Shown piece by piece: positions 57,242 through 64,000 of a DNA stretch of 64,000 nt. The stretch spans positions 23,951 to 87,950 of the forward strand of contig NZ_LGDG01000222.1 of NCBI RefSeq assembly GCF_001279775.1, read 5' to 3'. Each line of letters opens with the position of its first letter. The first letter of the stretch is position 1. A program made the position numbers and the translations under genes. The notes beneath the pieces are model-generated. The model saw only the letters and a list, made by a program, of their open reading frames with translations. It ran no database searches and was not told the origin of the DNA. This DNA comes from Streptomyces sp. MMG1533 (lineage in GTDB: Bacteria > Actinomycetota > Actinomycetes > Streptomycetales > Streptomycetaceae).

Positions 57242-57769
57242 GTGACCATCGACCCGTCCTCGATTCCGAACTTCGGGGGCCAGCCCGAGCCGCAGCCGCA
57301 AGGACCGGCGGGCCCCGTCGTCCCGGATCAGGACCTCGTGAAGCAGCTCCTCGACCAGATGGAGCTGAAGTATGTCGTCGACGACGAGGGTGACCTCGCG
57401 GCGCCGTGGGAGCAGTTCCGTACGTACTTCATGTTCCGCGGTGAGGGTGACCAGCAGGTCTTCTCGGTGCGGACGTTCTACGACCGGCCCCACAAGATCG
57501 ACGAGAAGTCTCTGCTGCTGGAGTCCATCGACGACTGGAACCGCCGCACCCTGTGGCCCAAGGTCTACACGCACACCCATGACGACGGCACCGTCCGCCT
57601 GATCGGCGAGGCGCAGATGCTGATCGGCACCGGCGTCAGCCTGGAGCACTTCGTCTCCTCCACGGTCAGCTGGGTACGGGCCGCCATCGAGTTCGACAAG
57701 TGGCTCGTCGAGCAGCTCGGCCTCGAGCAGGAGGTCAACGAGGCGGAGAAGCCCGAAGAGGACGAGTAG
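57242..57769 (+). CDS. YbjN-domain protein
   Basis: A 175-residue protein (GTG 57242). After a Pro/Gln-rich N-terminus it has LVKQLLDQMELKYVVDDEGD, TYFMFRGEGDQQVFSVRTFY and a C-terminal helix, the YbjN/SPFH-chaperone-like fold. Its function is unclear; relatives are type III secretion chaperone-like. Possibly the native neighbour of the aminotransferase gene whose fragment lies at 57907. Confidence 0.8.
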   Translation: MTIDPSSIPNFGGQPEPQPQGPAGPVVPDQDLVKQLLDQMELKYVVDDEGDLAAPWEQFRTYFMFRGEGDQQVFSVRTFYDRPHKIDEKSLLLESIDDWNRRTLWPKVYTHTHDDGTVRLIGEAQMLIGTGVSLEHFVSSTVSWVRAAIEFDKWLVEQLGLEQEVNEAEKPEEDE

Positions 57770-57820
57770 GGCTGCAGGGGCGCGTTCGCGATCACGACCG
57801 ATCACGCGCCGTAGGCGAAC

Positions 57821-57874
57821 GAGAGCCCGGCCAGGGCGCCGACCACCACGGTCGCGTGCCAGGGCCGGGCTCTC
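57821..57874. terminator. Long-loop terminator-like hairpin
   Basis: GAGAGCCCGGCC and GGCCGGGCTCTC, perfect 12-bp stem with a 30-nt loop, between convergent gene ends. Confidence 0.5.
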
Positions 57875-57906
57875 GCCGTCCGGGGGCTCCGCCCCGGACC
57901 CCGGGC

Positions 57907-58241
57907 CTATGCGGCAAGCGTCTTCAGACGCGTCACCGCCTCCTCCAGCACCCCCGTCTGCTTGCAGAACGCGAAGCGGACGAAGGGGGCGCCCGCCTCC
58001 CGGTGGTCGTAGAAGACGGCGTTCGGGATGGCGACGACGCCCGCCCGCTCGGGCCCTCCGCGAGCCCCGTCGCCAGCAGGTCCCGCTTGGCGAGCATGTC
58101 GTCGCGGAACCCGCTGAAGTAGCTGTCGGGAAGGGCGAGCGCCTCGGCGACGGCGTACTGGAAGGGCCCCGACGCGACGTACGTCAGGTATTGCTTCGCC
58201 GAGCGCACCGCGCTGACCAGCGCCGGAGCGGCCGTCACCCA
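57907..58241 (-). pseudogene. 3' fragment of a PLP-dependent aminotransferase gene
   Basis: Translates (with a frameshift) as WVTAAPALVSAVRSAKQYLT, SYFSGFRDDMLAKRDLLATG, then AGVVAIPNAVFYDHREAG to a normal C-terminus and stop. It matches 62457-62741 over about 285 bp with three substitutions and one indel. The protein part between LAEG and AGVVAIP lacks roughly 25-30 residues usual for the family, as in the other copy. It ends abruptly at 58241. Confidence 0.85.
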
Positions 58242-58346
58242 AGCGACACCTTGTTCGTGCACTCATTCGTGTGTCGTGCGTACCGCCGGGCTCGGTGACA
58301 CGGCGCTGTCCGCCGTATCCTGACCACACACGGGAAGGAGCAGTCC

Positions 58347-58901
58347 ATGAGTGTCGACGCGATCGTGCACACCGAGTTCCCCAAGGGGTACACGGTCCTG
58401 TTCGGGGCTGACGGAAAGGTGATCATGACTCCGCAGAGCTTCGAGCACTCCAACACGATCAAGTCGATGCAGTACGACACGATCGTGTCCCTCGGGCGCC
58501 ATGCGAAGACCGCCTCCGACGTCTACATCGACTTCCCCGCCGACGAGAACTCCGCCCCCGACCTCGCGATCCTGCGTGAGGACGCACGCAAGGAAGGCAA
58601 GCGCTACAGCTTCGAGGACGTCCTGCTGATCTCCGAGGTCGTCTCGACCTCCTCCGCGCGCAAGGACTATGACGACTGCACCGCGAAGTACGGCCGTTAC
58701 GGCATCCCGATCTACCTGGTCGTGGATCCGTACGCCCAGGAAGTCGTCCTCCACACCCAGCCGACCGCCACGGGGTACATCGCGGCACACACGCACAAGT
58801 ACGGCACGGGCAAGCTCCCCATCCCCCTGGCCGACGGCCGCACGTTCACCCTTGACCTCGACGAGCTCCCGCGCCCAGAGCCCGAGGCGGACGCCCGCTG
58901 A
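58347..58901 (+). CDS. Uma2-family (DUF820) protein
   Basis: A 184-residue protein, ATG 58347 with AAGGAG upstream. Core: SAPDLAILREDARKEGK, LLISEVVSTSSARKDYDDCT, AKYGRYGIPIYLVVDPYAQE, matching Uma2. It lies inside the segment bounded by the aminotransferase duplicates and is distinct from the Uma2 gene at 45622. Role unknown. Confidence 0.85.
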   Translation: MSVDAIVHTEFPKGYTVLFGADGKVIMTPQSFEHSNTIKSMQYDTIVSLGRHAKTASDVYIDFPADENSAPDLAILREDARKEGKRYSFEDVLLISEVVSTSSARKDYDDCTAKYGRYGIPIYLVVDPYAQEVVLHTQPTATGYIAAHTHKYGTGKLPIPLADGRTFTLDLDELPRPEPEADAR

Positions 58902-59222
58902 CGAAGAACTCCCCACTGCGGCCAGGCCCGTGCCGTCGGCACCGCCGTCGTCGGACGTGGTCGTTCCTGGTCGGGGCAACGGCTGGGATGACCTGGCCTT
59001 TCGCCGATCGGGATCGGCCAGGGGGCGTGCGGTTCTGTGCAGTGAGTCCGTGCGACGAAGTCCGGTTCGCCGTAAGGATTCGAAGCCGCGTTTGCTGCGG
59101 GCGACAACCACCACGTACTGCCCTGAGGTAGCGGGCCCGCTCGTCCTCGGCCGAGTTGCCGGCCCCGGTTCGGCGATAGCGTGGCACGGCAACGACTGCT
59201 GCAGACAGGTGGACGAGATTTC
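58902..59222. other. Intergenic region without recognised features
   Basis: Nothing convincing is seen besides the probable promoter of the next gene. Confidence 0.4.
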
Positions 59223-61316
59223 ATGCGGATGCGGTTCGAACCCGGGGCCGAGGAGGAGTTCGAGGCGGCGCGTGGGCTGCTGGTCGACCGCCTGGTTCGG
59301 TGGGCCGGGGAGCAGGGGCTGCCGGTGGACGGGTACATGGCCGAGACGGCGTTGGACTACCGGCACCTGGCGACTGCCGACGGCCGACTGGGGCTGTGGG
59401 AGTCGCGCCATGTGGAGGAGCTACTGCTCTCCTGGCTTCCCCAGCAGGTCACCGAGCTTCCCGGGGAGGAACGCGCCGACACTCCGGGCACACTGCGCAC
59501 GCTACTGCGCTATCTGCACGCCGCGCAGTTGGCGGACCCGCGCGGCCCCTCACTCCAGGATTCCCTTGCCGCGGTCGACAGGGTCGCGGAACAGCATCTG
59601 GCGGCGATGACGGACCGCACTCGCTGGGGATTGGCGAAGTTCTGGGCGATGACGGCCGCGGCGCAGGGCGTGGACGTCCAGAACGGGGCGGCGTTTCAGC
59701 GCTTCGCGGACCGGGCGCAGCGCGGGGAGGTCGCCTACGATCAGCAGGCTCTCGCCGCGATCATGGAACGGCGGCTGACCGGCCGCGCGCTGTCCGGCGT
59801 GGCCCGGGCCGAGCCGCAACTGCCCGTGATGCTTCCCCCGGACGACGAACTGCGCCGACGGGCCGAGACGTCGACGACCGTCGCGCAGTTGCGCGGACTC
59901 GCCGGATGGGCGGGGCAGGGCGGCCGCCCGGTGACGGCGACGGGACGGCTGCGGATGGCGGAGGCCCGCGAGCTGGTGGACGGACTTGGCACCGGCGACA
60001 GGATTGAGGGGGTGCGCTCTTCGGCCGACCTGCCGCGGCTGGGACTGCTGGTGGAGTGGGCGAAGAAGGCACGGTTGGTCCGCGTGGTCAAGGGGCGGTT
60101 GTACGCGGTGGCCAAGGCCCGGCCGGTGCTGGCCGACCCGCTCCAGCTGTGGCTGCGCGCCTTCGACGCGTGCTTCGAGCTGCGGCAGGCCCTGATCGGG
60201 GCACGCAGCGGCTGGCACGTCGAGTCGATGCTCTTCGACGTCTACGAGCACATCGTGGACGACGTGCTGAACACGCTCTACAGCCTGCCGTACCCGATGC
60301 CCTGGCCGCGGCTGCGCGACACCGTACACCTGGCTTATCGGACCTCTTTCCAACTCGACGCCGGGTTGGACCCTCAGCACCGGATGTGGTTCGAGCACGC
60401 CGACCGGGACCTGCGCGCGGTGCTCGACCTGCTGGACGACCTGGGCGCGATCGAGCGTGACCGTGGGATGGCCGATCCGGTGTTCCTCGACATCGACCTC
60501 TGCGATGCCGGTCCCGAGCCGCTCGCGGACATGCCGCCGGAGCTCGCGGAGCTGCTGGGCGTCGTGGGGGCGGCAACGGACCCGGTGGCGCGGGAGCGTG
60601 CCGATGCCCGGCGAGAGGAGCTGACCGCCGGGCCGGTCGAGCTCGTCCGTCTCACCGAGCTCGGTACCCGGGCCGTACGACAGCGGTTGCTGGCGGCCGG
60701 CAGGGACGCACCGTTGGTCGGTGAACTGGCCCAGGCGCCGGCGGCCGGCCTGCTGGGGGTGCTGGCCGAGGACTACGACCCGGACGCCGCTTGCACGGAG
60801 CTGGCTGGCTGGATCACGGCCCGCGGCGAGCGGGAAGGTGCCCTGCGGCAACTGACCGACGCCGTAAAGACCATGACCTTCCGCACGCGTGCACAGGCGA
60901 TGCTCGACGTGCTGCTGGCGGCGTTGCCGGACGGTGAGGGCGAGCGGCTGCTGCGCACGCTGCGGCGAGACACACAGCTGGCGCCGCTGGCGCTGAACGC
61001 GCTGGCGCATCGTGAGTTGCTGTCCCCAGAGGACATGACCGATGCAGAGTCTCTGCTGGTGCTCGCCGAGAGCCTGCTTCAGTTCGTGGAGTTGGCGGGC
61101 GGCGGGGACGGCGCCGAGGAGACGCTGCGCGCCCAGGGCTCCCAGGCCAGGGACGCGGTTGCCGCCGCGTTGGACTCCGCGCACCCGGACCGGGCCGGAC
61201 TCGACGAGCTCAGGCAGCTGGCGGCCCGGGCGCTGGATACCCACGGCGCCCGCGTCGGCCGCGCCCGGAAGGCTCGGCGCTCCTCTGTCAAGAGCGGCCG
61301 CAAGCGGCGCCGCTGA
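59223..61316 (+). CDS. Large helical protein of unknown function
   Basis: A 697-residue protein; ATG 59223 is chosen, with GTG 59181 possible. It is Leu/Ala/Arg-rich and helical throughout with no signal peptide or membrane segment. Distinct stretches include FEPGAEEEFEAARGLLVDRL, FDVYEHIVDDVLNTLYSLPY and FLDIDLCDAGPEPLADMPPE. The C-terminus is a basic tail (RKARRSSVKSGRKRRR). Family not recognised. It may belong with the following UPF0158 gene. Located in the segment bounded by the aminotransferase duplicates. Confidence 0.8.
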   Translation: MRMRFEPGAEEEFEAARGLLVDRLVRWAGEQGLPVDGYMAETALDYRHLATADGRLGLWESRHVEELLLSWLPQQVTELPGEERADTPGTLRTLLRYLHAAQLADPRGPSLQDSLAAVDRVAEQHLAAMTDRTRWGLAKFWAMTAAAQGVDVQNGAAFQRFADRAQRGEVAYDQQALAAIMERRLTGRALSGVARAEPQLPVMLPPDDELRRRAETSTTVAQLRGLAGWAGQGGRPVTATGRLRMAEARELVDGLGTGDRIEGVRSSADLPRLGLLVEWAKKARLVRVVKGRLYAVAKARPVLADPLQLWLRAFDACFELRQALIGARSGWHVESMLFDVYEHIVDDVLNTLYSLPYPMPWPRLRDTVHLAYRTSFQLDAGLDPQHRMWFEHADRDLRAVLDLLDDLGAIERDRGMADPVFLDIDLCDAGPEPLADMPPELAELLGVVGAATDPVARERADARREELTAGPVELVRLTELGTRAVRQRLLAAGRDAPLVGELAQAPAAGLLGVLAEDYDPDAACTELAGWITARGEREGALRQLTDAVKTMTFRTRAQAMLDVLLAALPDGEGERLLRTLRRDTQLAPLALNALAHRELLSPEDMTDAESLLVLAESLLQFVELAGGGDGAEETLRAQGSQARDAVAAALDSAHPDRAGLDELRQLAARALDTHGARVGRARKARRSSVKSGRKRRR

Positions 61317-61435
61317 CCGGGCAACACCGCCTGCCCCCAGGCACCGGGTGCGCTGGCACTGGCACGGAGCCGGGCGGAGTGAAACCGATGGGTCCCGGCG
61401 TCGTACGTCCCCGTTGGCGCGTTACCGTCGGGGTC

Positions 61436-62156
61436 GTGGTTGAGGGATGGGGCGAGGACGGGCCGCAGGCCCTACGTGGCGCGCTCCACGCGCAGGACGG
61501 AGTGGCGTTGCTTGCGGCTTTGCGTCGTGGACCTGTGCGTGAGGTGCTGCAGCTGGCCGGCGATGGTGTGGCCGGGGCCGCGGAGCAGGGCCTGCCGGGG
61601 GGCTGCGGAGATGGCGGCCTTGTTTCTCGGCGCGCTCCAGGAGCGCGGCTTCCGGGGCGATGAGGAGCTGGCGGACCGGTTGCGCGCGGCCACGGGAGAC
61701 GCGGCGATCCCCCTCCTGCGCCCGCTCGCGGTCGATCTGGAGATGCTCGCCATGCTGCTGGAGGGCGACCCGGCCGAGTCCGGTGGCCGGATCGATCTGT
61801 CCACCGGGGAGTGCCGGCCTGGTTTCACCGATGAGCTGGGGCCTGGGCCCGAGGCCGAGGAGGACGACGATCCTGAGCGATGGCTGTACGTGCCGGCTCT
61901 GGGGTCCCGGGCCGGTTACCGGGACATGGAGCTGTTCATCGAAGAGGTTGAGGACGCCGCCCCTGCCGACAGGCTCCGGATCGCCGTCGGTGGGCGGGGC
62001 GCCTTCCGGCGCTTCAAGGACGTCCTCGCTGGTGACGAGTGCTCCTGGAGCCGGTACCACCGGTTCCGCGATGAGCGACAGCGCGGCCGGGCCCGCGCCT
62101 GGCTGGCCGAGGAGGGCTACTGCCCGCACATCACCTTCTTCGTCGAGCCCAGCTAG
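61436..62156 (+). pseudogene. UPF0158-type protein, frameshifted at a G-run
   Basis: The first 55 codons (GTG 61436: EGWGEDGPQALRGALHAQ onward) and the rest (AEMAALFLGALQERGFRG to the end) are in different frames. The break is a run of six G at 61597-61602; five would restore one frame. The C-terminal part has YRDMELFIEEVEDAAPADRL, IAVGGRGAFRRFKDVL, the UPF0158 family signature. A sequencing error at the homopolymer is a real alternative to a mutation. Confidence 0.65.
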
Positions 62157-62407
62157 GGTTCGTATCCTTCGGGGCCGGTATGACCCTTTGCTGCCCCTGT
62201 CCTGCATGATCTGGGGGCGCTGTCACCGGGCCCAGCGGCGCCGGTTGATCGCTGATGGAAGCGTGTCCGCCGACAGGGGGGGGCTGCGTGAGATGACTGC
62301 CGATCACCGGTGTCCCGGTCGACCAGGCGGCAGTGGAGTGAGGGTGCGCGGCGGCTCGGAGCCACCAGGCCGTGTGGCCGGTACATATGCAGGTACGTCT
62401 GTGGCTG

Positions 62408-63491
62408 TCAGGCGGCCAGTGCCTTGAGCCGGGCCGCCGCCTCTTCGAGCACGCTTGTCTGCTTGCAGAACGCGAAGCGGACGAAGGGGGCGCCCGCCTC
62501 CCGGTGGTCGTAGAAGACGGCGTTCGGGATGGCGACGACGCCCGCCCGCTCGGGCCTCCGCGAGCCCCGTCGCCAGCAGGTCCCGCTTGGCGAGCATGTC
62601 GTCGCGGAACGCGCTGAAGTAGCTGTCGGGGAGGGCGAGCGCCTCGGCGACGGCGTACTGGAAGGGCCCCGACGCGACGTACGTCAGGTATTGCTTCGCC
62701 GAGCGCACCGCGCTGACCAGTGCCGGAGCGGCCGTCACCCACCCCACCTTCCAGCCGGTGAACGAGAACGTCTTGCCGGCCGAGCCGATCGAGACCGTCC
62801 GCTCGCGCATCCCCGGGAAGGTGGCGAGGGGCACGTGCTCGGCCTCGCCGAAGACCAGGTGCTCGTACACCTCGTCCGTCACCACGAGCAGATCGCGCTC
62901 GACGGCCAGCTCGGCGATCGTGGTGAGCTCCTCGCGGGTGAGGACCGTGCCGGTCGGGTTGTGCGGGGTGTTGATCAGCAGCAGCCGGGTGCGGTCGGTG
63001 ACGGCGGCGCGCAGCTCGTCGAGGTCGAGACGGAAGCTGCCCTCGTGGGGGCGGAGCGTGACCGGCACGCGCGTGCCGCCCGCCATCGCGATGCAGGCCG
63101 CGTACGAGTCGTAGTACGGCTCCAGGGCGACCACCTCGTCACCCGGCTCGACCAGCGCCAGCAGCGTGGCGGCGATCGCCTCCGTGGCGCCGGCGGTGAC
63201 CAGCACCTCGGTGTCCGGCTCGTACGACAGGCCGTACCGGCGTTCCTGGTGCGCGGCGATCGCCGTACGCAGCTCGGGGATGCCCGGACCCGGCGGGTAC
63301 TGGTTGCCGCGGCCGTCGCGCAGCGCCCGTACGGCCGCCTCCCTGACCTCTTCGGGCCCGTCCGTGTCGGGGAAGCCCTGACCCAGGTTGATCGATCCGG
63401 TCTGCAGGGCCAGGGCGGACATCTCGGCGAAGATCGTCGTCCCGAACTCGGCGAGCCGGCGGTTGAGGAGGGGGCGTGCGCTGGAGGTCAT
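62408..63491 (-). pseudogene. PLP-dependent aminotransferase gene with internal deletion/frameshift
   Basis: ATG 63491 (AGGA eight bases upstream). The N-terminal 290 residues are intact class I/II: INLGQGFPDTDGPEEV, NTPHNPTGTVLTREEL, SIGSAGKTFSFTGWKVG with the PLP Lys. After LLATGLAE the frame shifts; the sequence AGVVAIPNAVFYDHREAG and the normal end (stop 62408-62410) follow in another frame with about 25-30 residues missing. The same lesion is in the fragment at 57907, with a one-base difference. Confidence 0.8.
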
Positions 63492-63629
63492 GCCGGTCAT
63501 CCTGCGCCCAAGCTCTGGACTTCCTCAACTCTGCTTTGGCCGGTGGAGCAGAGGGGCATCTCCACGGCACGCACCAAGCGAGGCGCCCACGGGGGGCCGC
63601 TTCGGGGGAATCGGAAGGAGGGTGACGCC

Positions 63630-63974
63630 ATGGTCATCGGCATCATCCTGGCTGTTGTCTGCTTCATCCTGGTCGGGCTGTTCGTCTCCACCGCCAGGAA
63701 TCGTCGGCGGCACACGGTACGGCCCGTGGGCCGTGGCGGCGGGGGCCGCCGGTCGTCGAGCGGCAGCAGCCACAGCAGCGGCTCCAGCGACAACAGCTGG
63801 TGGGTCGCGGGCGGCCTCGTCACCGGTGACGGCGGCTCGGGGTCGTCCGACAGCGGTTCGTCGCACGACGGCGGCTCGTCCGGCGGGCACTCCTGCGGGG
63901 GCGGGTCGTCGTCCTGCGGAGGCGGCGGATCCTCCTGCGGAGGTGGCGGGGGCGGATGCGGGGGAGGCAGCTGA
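63630..63974 (+). CDS. Membrane-anchored Ser/Gly/Cys-rich small protein
   Basis: A 114-residue protein; ATG 63630 with GGAAGGAGGG upstream. Residues 2-20 are a membrane segment (VIGIILAVVCFILVGLFV). The rest is low complexity: RRSSSGSSHSSGSSDNS, then Gly/Ser/Cys repeats with several CGGG units ending CGGGS. The Cys/Gly-rich tail could bind metal or cross-link. No family recognised. Confidence 0.7.
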   Translation: MVIGIILAVVCFILVGLFVSTARNRRRHTVRPVGRGGGGRRSSSGSSHSSGSSDNSWWVAGGLVTGDGGSGSSDSGSSHDGGSSGGHSCGGGSSSCGGGGSSCGGGGGGCGGGS

Positions 63975-64000
63975 CACGGGGCAGCTGAGCTCCCGGAAGG

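Noticed and set aside
61380..61395. GAAACCGATGGG resembling the island operator near the UPF0158 gene
   Set aside because: Lacks the second half-site and lies 35 kb away from the TetR genes.

Overview
The window reads as Streptomyces chromosome. GC is high with GC-rich third positions. The dnaK-grpE-dnaJ-hspR operon and clpB both carry HspR (HAIR) operators, and typical Streptomyces families are present: Scr1-like HTH/DUF397 pairs, DHA2 exporters and LuxR paralogues. All assignments come from reading the sequence by eye; no database search was possible.

Layout. (1) 1-12462 is a small nonribosomal-peptide-like biosynthetic locus: a leftward HprK-like P-loop protein cut by the window edge, then a tightly overlapping rightward operon. 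The operon encodes an NTP_transf_5 nucleotidyltransferase, an adenylation-PCP protein whose specificity residues read as serine, an NRPS-type methyltransferase, two overlapping half ABC exporters, an unusual condensation protein with remnant A and carrier domains, and a GT2 glycosyltransferase. (2) 12463-15151 is genetic debris (a leuA fragment, frameshifted hypothetical genes, a broken tyrosine integrase) ending in a 46-bp copy of the 3' half of tRNA-Gly. (3) 15151-26283 is an accessory island between that copy and the intact tRNA-Gly(CCC) gene. It holds two SDRs, a small dimeric-barrel-like protein, three TetR regulators (two about 80% identical), a 4Fe-4S protein, a DHA2 exporter and an alpha/beta hydrolase. 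Seven intergenic sites carry the same perfect or near-perfect palindrome AAACCGATCGGTTT, four of them as pairs spaced 23-24 bp. (4) 26284-34200 is ordinary core: dcd, a phosphoribosyltransferase, Yip1-like and other membrane proteins, a large Fe-S/CCG oxidoreductase and a WecA-like protein with altered catalytic residues. (5) 34201-38480 is the HspR-controlled chaperone operon. (6) 38557-53950 is mostly accessory or regulatory: twin secreted PA14/Fn3 proteins, a sugar-binding lipoprotein, a WhiJ-type HTH/DUF397/ATPase module, a Uma2 protein, the ATP-grasp/alpha-E/transglutaminase operon, three LuxR-type paralogues, and a secreted peptide with four DVGW repeats coupled to a Rieske-like protein without its His ligands. 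(7) 53947-57769 is core again (PNPOx-like, clpB, YbjN). (8) 57907-63491 is a 4.5-kb insertion-like segment bounded by near-identical copies of the 3' end of an aminotransferase gene; both copies carry the same lesion. A Cys/Gly-rich membrane miniprotein closes the window.

Most promising for new biology are the DVGW peptide/Rieske-like/LuxR locus, the serine A-PCP plus HprK-like plus nucleotidyltransferase locus, and the island-wide TetR palindrome regulon.
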